This document shows positions 39,821 to 47,736 of a DNA stretch of 64,000 bases, in pieces; within the stretch, counting starts at the first letter, position 1; each line of letters begins with the position of its first letter. Location: positions 372,001-436,000 of the forward strand of contig NZ_PDJL01000003.1 of assembly GCF_002563795.1 (NCBI RefSeq), read 5' to 3'. This stretch comes from Vibrio sp. ES.051. Its GTDB lineage: Bacteria > Pseudomonadota > Gammaproteobacteria > Enterobacterales > Vibrionaceae. The notes under the pieces were generated by a model. It did not search any database, had not been told where the DNA came from, and saw nothing but the letters and a program-made list of their open reading frames with translations. A program made the position numbers and the translations under genes.

Positions 39821-40001
39821 AGGTAACCCTTCTATTATGTTTCGGTCAATTAATTATCATTAGTTCAGTAATAACTAACTAGTTAAAAAGATATGGTTTA
39901 GTCTAATATCAAATAATCGCGTAAGTTATAAAATGGATTTACTCAATTCACCTTTTAACATTGAACAATCGACCAACCATATTTAGAGTATATATTTCTG
40001 A

Positions 40002-40829
40002 ATGACAAAAAAGTCACTAAAAATGCCAACAAGTTATCCTAATGCGACAATTCTCAAACCAAGCACCAAGGCATACATCCTTGATAGTACGAAGCCCGTG
40101 TTGATGGAAAAAAGACAGCTAGAAGCGGGCACGGGTGTTCCTGAACACCAGCATCCTAGAGGGCAATTTATTTGGGCTGAGTCAGGTACTTTCAGTATCC
40201 TTAGTAATAACAAGGTATGGATAGTACCGACATCATGCGGGATATGGATTCCGAGTAATGCCTTTCATGAGCTCTCCAGCGACACAAAAACAGTATTGTT
40301 GAGTTTATATGTCGATCCTTTTTATGAAGTTCTTTCAGAAAACGAGCACGCCGTCGTAATGAAACTAAGTAGTTTATTGAAAGACGTTATGAAAAGACTT
40401 GTTAGTGAAAATACCAATCAAAACTACAGTCGGTTGTTGGGGCTCGTTGTATTAGAGGAATTATCTTGTTTAGAACAAACGACTTATTGGATGCCATCTG
40501 GGACAGATCCTCGTCTAAAAAAATTACTAAGCTTATTGATTAATGAGTTTTCTTCTGACCACCAACTGCGCGCACTTGCACCTAAGGTTGGTGCGAGCCC
40601 GCGTACGATCGAACGGTTATTTATCAAAGAGATAGGACTCACGTTTAGAGCATGGAAAAGTCGATATAAGTTGATTCTGGCTAGGGACCTTATAGAACAA
40701 GGACTGACAACTAAATCTGTAGCACATGAAATTGGGTACAAGAGTATCCCAAGTTTCACTAGAGAATTTAGCAAATTTTTCGGAGTTCCTCCTCAGCAAT
40801 GTGGAAAGTCCAAGTGCAATGATAACTAA
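40002..40829 (+). CDS. AraC-family regulator with cupin sensor domain
   Basis: A 275-aa transcription factor with an N-terminal cupin (HQHPRGQFIW with metal-type histidines near residues 45-50) and a C-terminal AraC helix-turn-helix pair (ALAPKVGASPRTIERLF; SVAHEIGYKSIPSFTREF). It is divergent from the peroxiredoxin gene and overlaps by four bases the stop of the convergent flavoprotein gene, so it likely controls one or both. Its inducer is unknown. Confidence 0.82.
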   Translation: MTKKSLKMPTSYPNATILKPSTKAYILDSTKPVLMEKRQLEAGTGVPEHQHPRGQFIWAESGTFSILSNNKVWIVPTSCGIWIPSNAFHELSSDTKTVLLSLYVDPFYEVLSENEHAVVMKLSSLLKDVMKRLVSENTNQNYSRLLGLVVLEELSCLEQTTYWMPSGTDPRLKKLLSLLINEFSSDHQLRALAPKVGASPRTIERLFIKEIGLTFRAWKSRYKLILARDLIEQGLTTKSVAHEIGYKSIPSFTREFSKFFGVPPQQCGKSKCNDN

Positions 40830-42142
40830 ATTGGTGTATACCCGTGTAACATCATGTCATATATCGGGCGGAGAAGTGTTTCCTCCATTCTCCAAGCTAA
40901 CTTACTTTTTTCAAGTGGGTCAACGACTTGAAAAGGCAGCGCTGTGACTGGTTGTAATGAATAGTCAAACTCCCACAACATCGCATGGCCCACATCGAGA
41001 ATCATTGGACATGAAGTATAACCGTCCCACTTGTGATGAGGTGTTTTACCTGTAAGCAGCGCACATATATTATTAGTAACAACTGGTATCTGTGACTTCA
41101 CCGAAGCTGCGGTCTTACCAATGGGCGTTCCAACACAATCTCCAAGGCCGAATACATTCGAATAATGTATGTGCTGCATTGTATACTGATCAACGTTTAG
41201 ATAACCTCTATACGTGTCGTTATTCGCCAAGTCAGACTCAATAACAACCTGTGGAGGAAGCATTGGCGGTACAACATGTATGAAATCCCAATCAAGTATT
41301 TTTGTAGAGCCGTCTTTTAATATAAAGGTTACAGTTTTTTTGTCAGAATCTATGGAGCTTAAAATGTGCTCATAATTCGGTGTGATTTGTCGTTTATTCC
41401 AAATGTTTTTGATTCTTGTGTCAAAGTTTTTAACTGAGAAAAGCAACGATTCTGATGTGAAATATTGAAAATTAAGGCCATTGCGATTATCAGATTTCTG
41501 TGCAAAGCTTTCTACTAAATTCGTCGCTTTCATTGGTGCGCCTGCACATTTTATAGCACCCTGTGGTCGAGTAAATATTGCATTTCCTCCGCCCGGATTA
41601 TCCAAAAATTGTTGAGCTTGTTGGTAACTTTTAATACCTGCTTCCGGGCTATGGTAAATGCTGGAGATTCCACTTTTTCCAATAAGGTTTGTATCTAGGC
41701 CGTCTATCAAGTCGTAGCGTAAGCTTAGTCCTGTCGAAACAACTAAATAATCGTACTGTATCGACTCTCCATCTGACGTTATTACCGTGTTCTTATCGGG
41801 TATGAACTCTCTCGCTGAGCTTCGTTTCCAGGTGACGTTGTTATTTATGTAGTCTCCAATTGGTCGTATGACATCACAGGTTTTGGAGTATGATCCCGCA
41901 AGAAACAGAGTTTGACCGGGTTGGTACCAATGAAAGTCTCTTGGTTCGATAATTGTTATCTGAGCGCCATCTAAATGGCGTAAAAGCATATTGGATAACC
42001 CAATACCTGCGGCACCACCACCAACAATCAATATTTTTGCATTGGTACTCACTTTCTGGCTTTCTTTATATGTAAGTCCAACTGCACCTAAAACACCCAT
42101 GCCTATGCCAGACTTTATTAATGTTCTTCTGGAAATCTCCAT
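40826..42142 (-). CDS. Sulfide:quinone oxidoreductase-like flavoprotein, Tat signal
   Basis: An FAD-dependent oxidoreductase of 438 aa. The start at 42142 has AAGGAAG upstream and begins MEISRRTLIK, a twin-arginine signal with a hydrophobic stretch; that predicts export to the periplasm. The FAD motif VGGGAAGIG is at about residues 40-48; FGLGDCVGTP is the second FAD segment; and KCAGAP and YTSCP contain the cysteines expected at sulfide oxidases. A close relative is the flavocytochrome c sulfide dehydrogenase chain or type I-VI sulfide:quinone reductase. The Tat signal is unusual for the quinone-reducing type and leaves the electron acceptor open. Confidence 0.82.
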   Translation of the reverse strand: MEISRRTLIKSGIGMGVLGAVGLTYKESQKVSTNAKILIVGGGAAGIGLSNMLLRHLDGAQITIIEPRDFHWYQPGQTLFLAGSYSKTCDVIRPIGDYINNNVTWKRSSAREFIPDKNTVITSDGESIQYDYLVVSTGLSLRYDLIDGLDTNLIGKSGISSIYHSPEAGIKSYQQAQQFLDNPGGGNAIFTRPQGAIKCAGAPMKATNLVESFAQKSDNRNGLNFQYFTSESLLFSVKNFDTRIKNIWNKRQITPNYEHILSSIDSDKKTVTFILKDGSTKILDWDFIHVVPPMLPPQVVIESDLANNDTYRGYLNVDQYTMQHIHYSNVFGLGDCVGTPIGKTAASVKSQIPVVTNNICALLTGKTPHHKWDGYTSCPMILDVGHAMLWEFDYSLQPVTALPFQVVDPLEKSKLAWRMEETLLRPIYDMMLHGYTPI

Positions 42143-42282
42143 TTCTAACTTCCTTAAACAATGAACGACTAAGCTTTTCATTTCACATAACGTTATGTGT
42201 CAAAAAATTAAGCGAGTGAATTGCCAGTTAATAAATCTTTATACGTCCTACTTGTCGCTCTAAGTAGGACGGGTATATTTAA

Positions 42283-42624
42283 TTATTGGCTAAACTCGTC
42301 CACAGCAGCCAGAGCTTGTGTTCCATAAATTACAGCAGGGCCTCCACCCATTAAAATAGCTACATTAATGGTCTCAACCAACTCTTCTCTGGAAGCTCCT
42401 GCTTTTACAGCCGCTTCAACATGGGAGCCAATACAGCCATCACAACGGACATTGATGGCAATCGCAACAGCGATAAGCTCTTTATATTTGGTTTCCATAG
42501 CGCCCGGAGAAAAAGCTGCTTTGTGAAGACTTAAAAAAGCGTTAAGAGTCTCAGGGCTCTCTTTTCGAAAAGCGGAACCTAACTTGCGTTGTTGCTGATT
42601 AATGTCTGTATAGTTTTTGCTCAT
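42283..42624 (-). CDS. Carboxymuconolactone decarboxylase / AhpD-like protein
   Basis: A 113-aa all-helical protein with the AhpD-type redox motif C61-D-G-C64 followed by H68 (CDGCIGSHVE). In this family the motif gives thiol peroxidase or disulfide reductase activity. It sits between the flavoprotein and SLAC1 genes on the same strand and is likely cotranscribed with them. A role in removing peroxides produced with sulfur oxidation is inference. Confidence 0.87.
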   Translation of the reverse strand: MSKNYTDINQQQRKLGSAFRKESPETLNAFLSLHKAAFSPGAMETKYKELIAVAIAINVRCDGCIGSHVEAAVKAGASREELVETINVAILMGGGPAVIYGTQALAAVDEFSQ

Positions 42625-42654
42625 AATTTACCTCAGTTGTATATTCAAATTTAT

Positions 42655-43635
42655 TTACTCTGGCTTGCATATTTCACCGGCTTTTATGGCTTTGAATGTA
42701 TTAAGTGAAAGCCACAGAATTAGAAGGGTCAGGCATCCTAATAGCGCTATCCCCATGTAGAAGTATGCAGGTGACTGAGTTAGCTCAGCATATCTAAACA
42801 GAGCGACGTTAAAAGCCGCTACCGGAAATGAAAAAGCCCAGGATGAAAGATAAAATCCACCTTTTCGAAATTGATTGATATTAAGCACCAGCAAAATAGC
42901 GGTGAATAGTGCAACAGAGGCAAGTATTCTAGAAAAGTCAGTCAGTTCTGGTACTAGCGAGCTATAGGAAACAAAACTAATGGAGGGCGGAGCTAACAAG
43001 ATAAACAGCATAGGCTTAAAACGTGCTGGTAAAGCTTCATGAAAAATCAGCCGGTTAATAATGATGGTTAATAGTACCAGCCAGAAAATAATACCAACGC
43101 CGAAAAAGAACCAGCTTACTTCGATATAACCCAGTTTAGCACCGGTGATTGGAGCTATGATGTTACCGACAACCGGGATAAACCAACTCGGGTTAGCGTG
43201 CTCGAGTCGATAGTGCTCATGATGTATCCAGCTATGCATAACCATTAAAGTTAACGAAAGCTGAACGAGAGCGCCAATACCCCACAAACAATAGGAAAGC
43301 GATTCAAACCTATGCCAAACGACGGAAAGAAGTAATAGGCTGATTGAGAAGGCTGCAAAGAAATTAATCTTAATTGGGTGTTTTGTTTCTGCAATCACTG
43401 CATTTGGATAGCGAAAGAGCTTTAGCAAATAAAGGCTACTAACCAGCAGCATAACGATGCTTGCTAAAACACTGGTGAATGCTGTCACCACAGGTAAAGA
43501 CATCCCCAGAGCTTTTTGCCATGCGATTGAAAATCCGCTCAAACCCATAACGATAGAGAACATTGAAATAGGGAAATGTATTAATCGGCTTTCTACCTTT
43601 GCAGAGGATAGGTGGTTTATCGATAAATCGTTCAT
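42655..43635 (-). CDS. SLAC1/TehA (TDT family) anion channel or exporter
   Basis: A 326-aa integral membrane protein with ten predicted helices and the pattern of the tellurite-resistance/dicarboxylate family (FPISMFSIVMGLSGFSIAWQ near 20-40). The family includes the plant anion channel SLAC1, TehA and yeast sulfite exporter Ssu1. Beside a sulfide oxidation gene set, sulfite or sulfide export is a reasonable guess. It precedes the AhpD-like gene by 31 bp on the minus strand and is the first gene of that unit. Confidence 0.85.
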   Translation of the reverse strand: MNDLSINHLSSAKVESRLIHFPISMFSIVMGLSGFSIAWQKALGMSLPVVTAFTSVLASIVMLLVSSLYLLKLFRYPNAVIAETKHPIKINFFAAFSISLLLLSVVWHRFESLSYCLWGIGALVQLSLTLMVMHSWIHHEHYRLEHANPSWFIPVVGNIIAPITGAKLGYIEVSWFFFGVGIIFWLVLLTIIINRLIFHEALPARFKPMLFILLAPPSISFVSYSSLVPELTDFSRILASVALFTAILLVLNINQFRKGGFYLSSWAFSFPVAAFNVALFRYAELTQSPAYFYMGIALLGCLTLLILWLSLNTFKAIKAGEICKPE

Positions 43636-43875
43636 ATCAAGCCTTTTCAGTTGGTAGCTGTGACCATTAGTTGAATCTAATATACTCTTATCTGGCTGAC
43701 GTTTTTAGTCGAAAGCATGACAAGGAATATTCCTAATGCGACAAAAGGTTTTTTAACAAAATGAACTGTTATAGAGTGGTGTTATCGCCTTTTATGAAAA
43801 AGTAGATCTGAAAAGCATATCCTCGATAGAGTTTTCTATACTTATTTGCTAAATGTTTTCAATCAAGGAGTCACT

Positions 43876-44349
43876 ATGGATACTATCAATATAGGAATTA
43901 ACGAAGCTGACCGCATAGCTATTGCTGAAGGCTTGAAGCGATTGTTGGCAGACTCTTACACGCTTTATCTGCAAACTCACAATTTTCACTGGAACGTAAC
44001 TGGGCGACAGTTCCGCGATCTTCATTTGATGTTTGAAGAGCATTATACAGAGCTTGCAACAGCAGTTGATGATGTCGCTGAACGTATTCGTTCATTGAAT
44101 ATTGTCGCTCCAGGTACTTATAAATCGTTAGCAGCATTAAGTTCTATTGAAGAAGTGGAAGATATCCCGCCAGCAATGGAGATGGTGAAAATCCTTACGC
44201 AAAGTCACGAACAGGTGATCAGAACCTGTCGTGAGATATTAAAAACGGCTCAGGACGCAGATGATGAATCTTCCGCAGCACTGATTTCAGATCGAATGCG
44301 CGTTCATGAAAAAACGGCATGGATGTTAAGAGTCATGTTGGCCGCATAA
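43876..44349 (+). CDS. dps: Dps-type ferritin-like DNA protection protein
   Basis: A 157-aa miniferritin that stores iron and uses up hydrogen peroxide, protecting DNA. The start at 43876 has a strong AAGGAG site. The inter-subunit ferroxidase ligands are all present at the canonical spacing: H38 (HNFHWNV), H50 (RDLH), D65 and E69 (DDVAER). The frame is open to 43846 but that part has no binding site. It is monocistronic with a hairpin terminator. A second chromosomal dps may exist outside this window. Confidence 0.93.
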   Translation: MDTINIGINEADRIAIAEGLKRLLADSYTLYLQTHNFHWNVTGRQFRDLHLMFEEHYTELATAVDDVAERIRSLNIVAPGTYKSLAALSSIEEVEDIPPAMEMVKILTQSHEQVIRTCREILKTAQDADDESSAALISDRMRVHEKTAWMLRVMLAA

Positions 44350-44367
44350 ATATAATTCATTACTTAT

Positions 44368-44398
44368 TGGGGTGAACTGACAGTAAACCCCATTTTTT
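44368..44398 (+). terminator. Terminator after dps
   Basis: tggggt (44368-44373) pairs with acccca (44387-44392), with a 13-base loop and six T following. Confidence 0.75.
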
Positions 44399-44455
44399 AG
44401 CATCAAATATTAAGTGAACGGTTATGAACAAAGTAAATAAGGCATTTATTCGGCA

Positions 44456-44905
44456 ATGGATAAACTGACTTTTTTGCTATCTCAGAATGTCGACTTGTTG
44501 ATATGTGGTACGATTTCCCGTTCCTTGCAGCTAGCCATTGAAGAACATGGCATTAACGCCTATCTGTTCTGTTCCGGAGAAGTTTCGGAGCTTATTGAAT
44601 GCTGGCAGAAAGACCAGCTTGATCAGGTACCTTTTGCTATGCCTGGTTGTGATAAAAGGTGGCGTATGGGGCTGAGGTCACAAGGAAATGGACCACGTAC
44701 AGGTCGAAGTATGGGGTTAAGTCGTGGGGAAGAGCAAACTCGTATGAATGATGATGAATCATGTAAACGCATCAGACGACGTCAACGAATGAGAAATGTC
44801 GGTGAAGAAGGACCAAATTGTAATAGAAGAGGTAATGCCGAGGCTGGAAATGGTCGAGGAGCCGGACAAGGCGTGCAGAGTTCTCAGGCGGGCGGCATCT
44901 GGTAA
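44456..44905 (+). pseudogene. NifX/NifB-type cofactor-binding domain protein, probably 5'-truncated
   Basis: The 149-aa frame starts inside what looks like a dinitrogenase iron-molybdenum cofactor-binding fold: DLLICGTISRSLQLAIEEHGINAYLFCSGEVSE (about residues 13-45) equals the second half of the domain. The usual first half, about 50 residues with a MxIAI start, is not found upstream, and the spacer 44400-44455 holds no good binding site. The C-terminal half is rich in R, G, E and N. Such proteins usually bind metal-sulfur clusters; a broken or shortened gene is the best reading. Confidence 0.55.
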
Positions 44906-45171
44906 CAGGTGTGTACTTCGCAGTTGAATTCGGGAGTGACAGAGTTAACTGTAAGTATCGTTTATTGGTTCGGCGAGCATGCTTAAAACTCGATAGTTCA
45001 GCTTATGAAAGGTATCAAAATCTGACATGGACAACGTTATAACCACGATTTAGCCACCGTATCCATTTTAATAATTTTAGAATGGTTGTTTTGAAGTAGC
45101 AGATACACAAAAAAACACGCTTTAAAACGTTCACTTTAAAGGGTTGGGATTGTTAAAGCAGAAGATAAACT

Positions 45172-45218
<47 letters not shown>

Positions 45219-45474
45219 TTTACCCGCATGAATACTAGACCTTTGCACATGACCTGATTTCAACTTAGTTTATTAAAATCAATGATTTAAATGACAATCT
45301 TTTATTGGTTATTAAGCCCATTTAATTACGTTTTATAACGGTAGCTTTATTTATGGTCACCGTGCTTAGATCACAATTTTATGTTTTTTATGAAAAAAAA
45401 TGGTGTTTCTAGAGAAAATTGCCCCTAAGAGTTCGTTAACTATTAATAAGGAAAACGAATAGATGGGATAAGAC

Positions 45475-47736
45475 ATGCATTCCGAGAATACACCATGTAT
45501 ACAAGAGTTTATTGAACAGCTTTTTCAATATGAGAAAGAAGCAAATTCTGCGATCGCTAAAAAAGTTTTGTTCTTTTTGCACGAGTTTTGTCAAGAGTAC
45601 CCTAGAACAAGAACACTAATTACACCATTAATACTCGAATGTACAAAGCAGGTTAAACCAGGAAATTATGACCTGAATTTTGTTTATCGGTTATTAAAAG
45701 GTCGCCAAATATTAGGTGAGAATTATTTTTCAGCAATGATAGTTTGTCCAATGAATCCATACCTAATATCTGACAGTGACAAGCAAAAAATAGAGCGATA
45801 TGAAGTATTATGTTTAGTTGCATTAATCGCATCTTTTTCGGTAGAAAATTGCATTACTTTCCGTCAAAAAATTCCTCACATAATAAGAATGATCAAGTTG
45901 GGGAAAAGGACTGAATTATTACAGATTTTACCCGATCTTCATGGTAAGAATTATCGTGAAATTGTGACTGTTCTGCGCCGATTTGTCCTAGAAGGCAAGC
46001 GCAAAAACTTCGCACAATCACGTATTGATGAGTCGGAATTGCTTGTCAGAGCAGCTGAAATTATTTCCAATCATCTTCCTGTTTTGACAACGAGAAAGGT
46101 TTCTAAATTTCCCAAAACGCCTTATTTTGACTCGACAATAGAAAGACCTTTTTATGGCGACGCTTCGTTTGGACATCTCGAGGTGACTCAACTTTATCAC
46201 TTTGACGCTTCCACTGACGATGAGGTTGCGGCTGATGAACAATATGAGAGCGATAATCTTTGTATTGAAGAAGATCAATTCGCTATTTCAACAAGTAAGT
46301 CATCTTCAATAGTTTATAATCCACACGCAATCCATAACGATTATTCGGTTGAATCTGCACGTGCGGCTCTCGTAAATAGTTCAATGTTACGCAATGCACA
46401 GTTACATAACTCCAGTATTGCGACGGCGACTTCTCATGAAGTTCGTCGATTTATAACGCATTATTTTATGGATGATATGAAGTCCGATGCGTCAGACCGA
46501 CTCATGCTCAGTTTATTGACCGGACGATCTATTGGTGCACTGATGGGGGAGGATTGGGTAATAAATGAAGAGGGATACATCACGGGTTTTATGCGTCACC
46601 ATCAGTTACCTTCAACAAAGTACGCGTTAAATTCAATCACTGTTACTCACGCAGATAGAACGATAGAGACTTTTGAATTGTCGATACCTCCGATAGTTCG
46701 GTATCGCTCAAGTCTTTTTCATTCGGCGAAGGAAGAAAATGAAGAGGTGTTATACCTCAATGCATTGAACAAAGAGACAAATAGTCGGCTTACACCGAAC
46801 AAGGTAAGTCGATTTTTTTGCCAATACGGAAAAAGTGTTGCCGTTGATCCAGTGATTGAGGGAGTGATACGAGGAGTGTCCCTGAGCACACTTCCTGCGA
46901 GCTATTATACAAAGTTTAAATTGCGTACAGTGCAACAACACTATCATCATTATTTCCAGTTTCTCTCTATTATTTCGGAAATAACGTTATTAATGGCTGA
47001 AAGCAGTGTCAGTGACGAATGCTATCTGGGAACGATGGTTCCCTATGATAAAACGCAGCTTAAATTCGAAATAAAGCTGTTATCTAAAACATTAATACAA
47101 TGCATTTCTCTAGAAACCAATGAGTCACTTCACGAAATGATTCATAATCTATTGGTTTTATTTCTAATTAAAGTATTGAGCATTGCATCCGGTTACCGAC
47201 CTGTTCATGGATGGTTTGGCTCACTGACGGATCTTAATTTGAGTTCAGGGTACTGTTGTATATCAGATAAAGAGCGTCTAGAAACAGATTCAAGCCGGGT
47301 GATTAAACTTCCGTCTACCGCACTTAATCTTATCAATGACTATTTAAGGTTCTGTGAGCAATCATTAAGGAATCGTTTTACACCAGAGATACCCGCTACT
47401 CGATACGAGCAAACACTGAATGGAAAAAACCACCTTTTTTTCTTCATAAATGGAAACAAAACGTTAGAGCCTAGTCCTAAAAATTGGTACAGAGTTTCCT
47501 TAAGCATGCCAATTCCTATACCAGCTCAGGCAAATTGGGGACGACATCAAACGCGTTCATTCCTTATCGAGCGAGGGATACACCCTGATATTATTGCTGC
47601 GTGGATGGGGCATCATCAAGGTGGCAACATGGCTTTTGAACATTACTCTTCTTTAAGTTTGGCCGATCTTACTACGGTGGCCGACACGCTCGATCAATTA
47701 CTCATTTCTCTAGGAGTGGTTAGATTATATGATTAA
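45475..47736 (+). CDS. Large tyrosine recombinase/integrase (753 aa)
   Basis: A site-specific recombinase much longer than the usual 400 aa. The catalytic domain is at the C-terminus: R575 in SGYRPVHGW (box I), R690-H691-x2-R694 in WGRHQTRSF (box II), the GHHQGG histidine, and nucleophile Y724 in FEHYSS. The first 500 residues have no recognised domain. It starts about 258 bp from the tRNA fragment and overlaps the next recombinase gene by eight bases. It resembles the recombinases of gamma-mobile-trio islands from memory; which member it may be is not certain. Confidence 0.85.
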   Translation: MHSENTPCIQEFIEQLFQYEKEANSAIAKKVLFFLHEFCQEYPRTRTLITPLILECTKQVKPGNYDLNFVYRLLKGRQILGENYFSAMIVCPMNPYLISDSDKQKIERYEVLCLVALIASFSVENCITFRQKIPHIIRMIKLGKRTELLQILPDLHGKNYREIVTVLRRFVLEGKRKNFAQSRIDESELLVRAAEIISNHLPVLTTRKVSKFPKTPYFDSTIERPFYGDASFGHLEVTQLYHFDASTDDEVAADEQYESDNLCIEEDQFAISTSKSSSIVYNPHAIHNDYSVESARAALVNSSMLRNAQLHNSSIATATSHEVRRFITHYFMDDMKSDASDRLMLSLLTGRSIGALMGEDWVINEEGYITGFMRHHQLPSTKYALNSITVTHADRTIETFELSIPPIVRYRSSLFHSAKEENEEVLYLNALNKETNSRLTPNKVSRFFCQYGKSVAVDPVIEGVIRGVSLSTLPASYYTKFKLRTVQQHYHHYFQFLSIISEITLLMAESSVSDECYLGTMVPYDKTQLKFEIKLLSKTLIQCISLETNESLHEMIHNLLVLFLIKVLSIASGYRPVHGWFGSLTDLNLSSGYCCISDKERLETDSSRVIKLPSTALNLINDYLRFCEQSLRNRFTPEIPATRYEQTLNGKNHLFFFINGNKTLEPSPKNWYRVSLSMPIPIPAQANWGRHQTRSFLIERGIHPDIIAAWMGHHQGGNMAFEHYSSLSLADLTTVADTLDQLLISLGVVRLYD

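Noticed and set aside
44906..45171. Gene after the NifX-like frame
   Set aside because: Only short frames without binding sites; the stretch seems non-coding up to the tRNA fragment.
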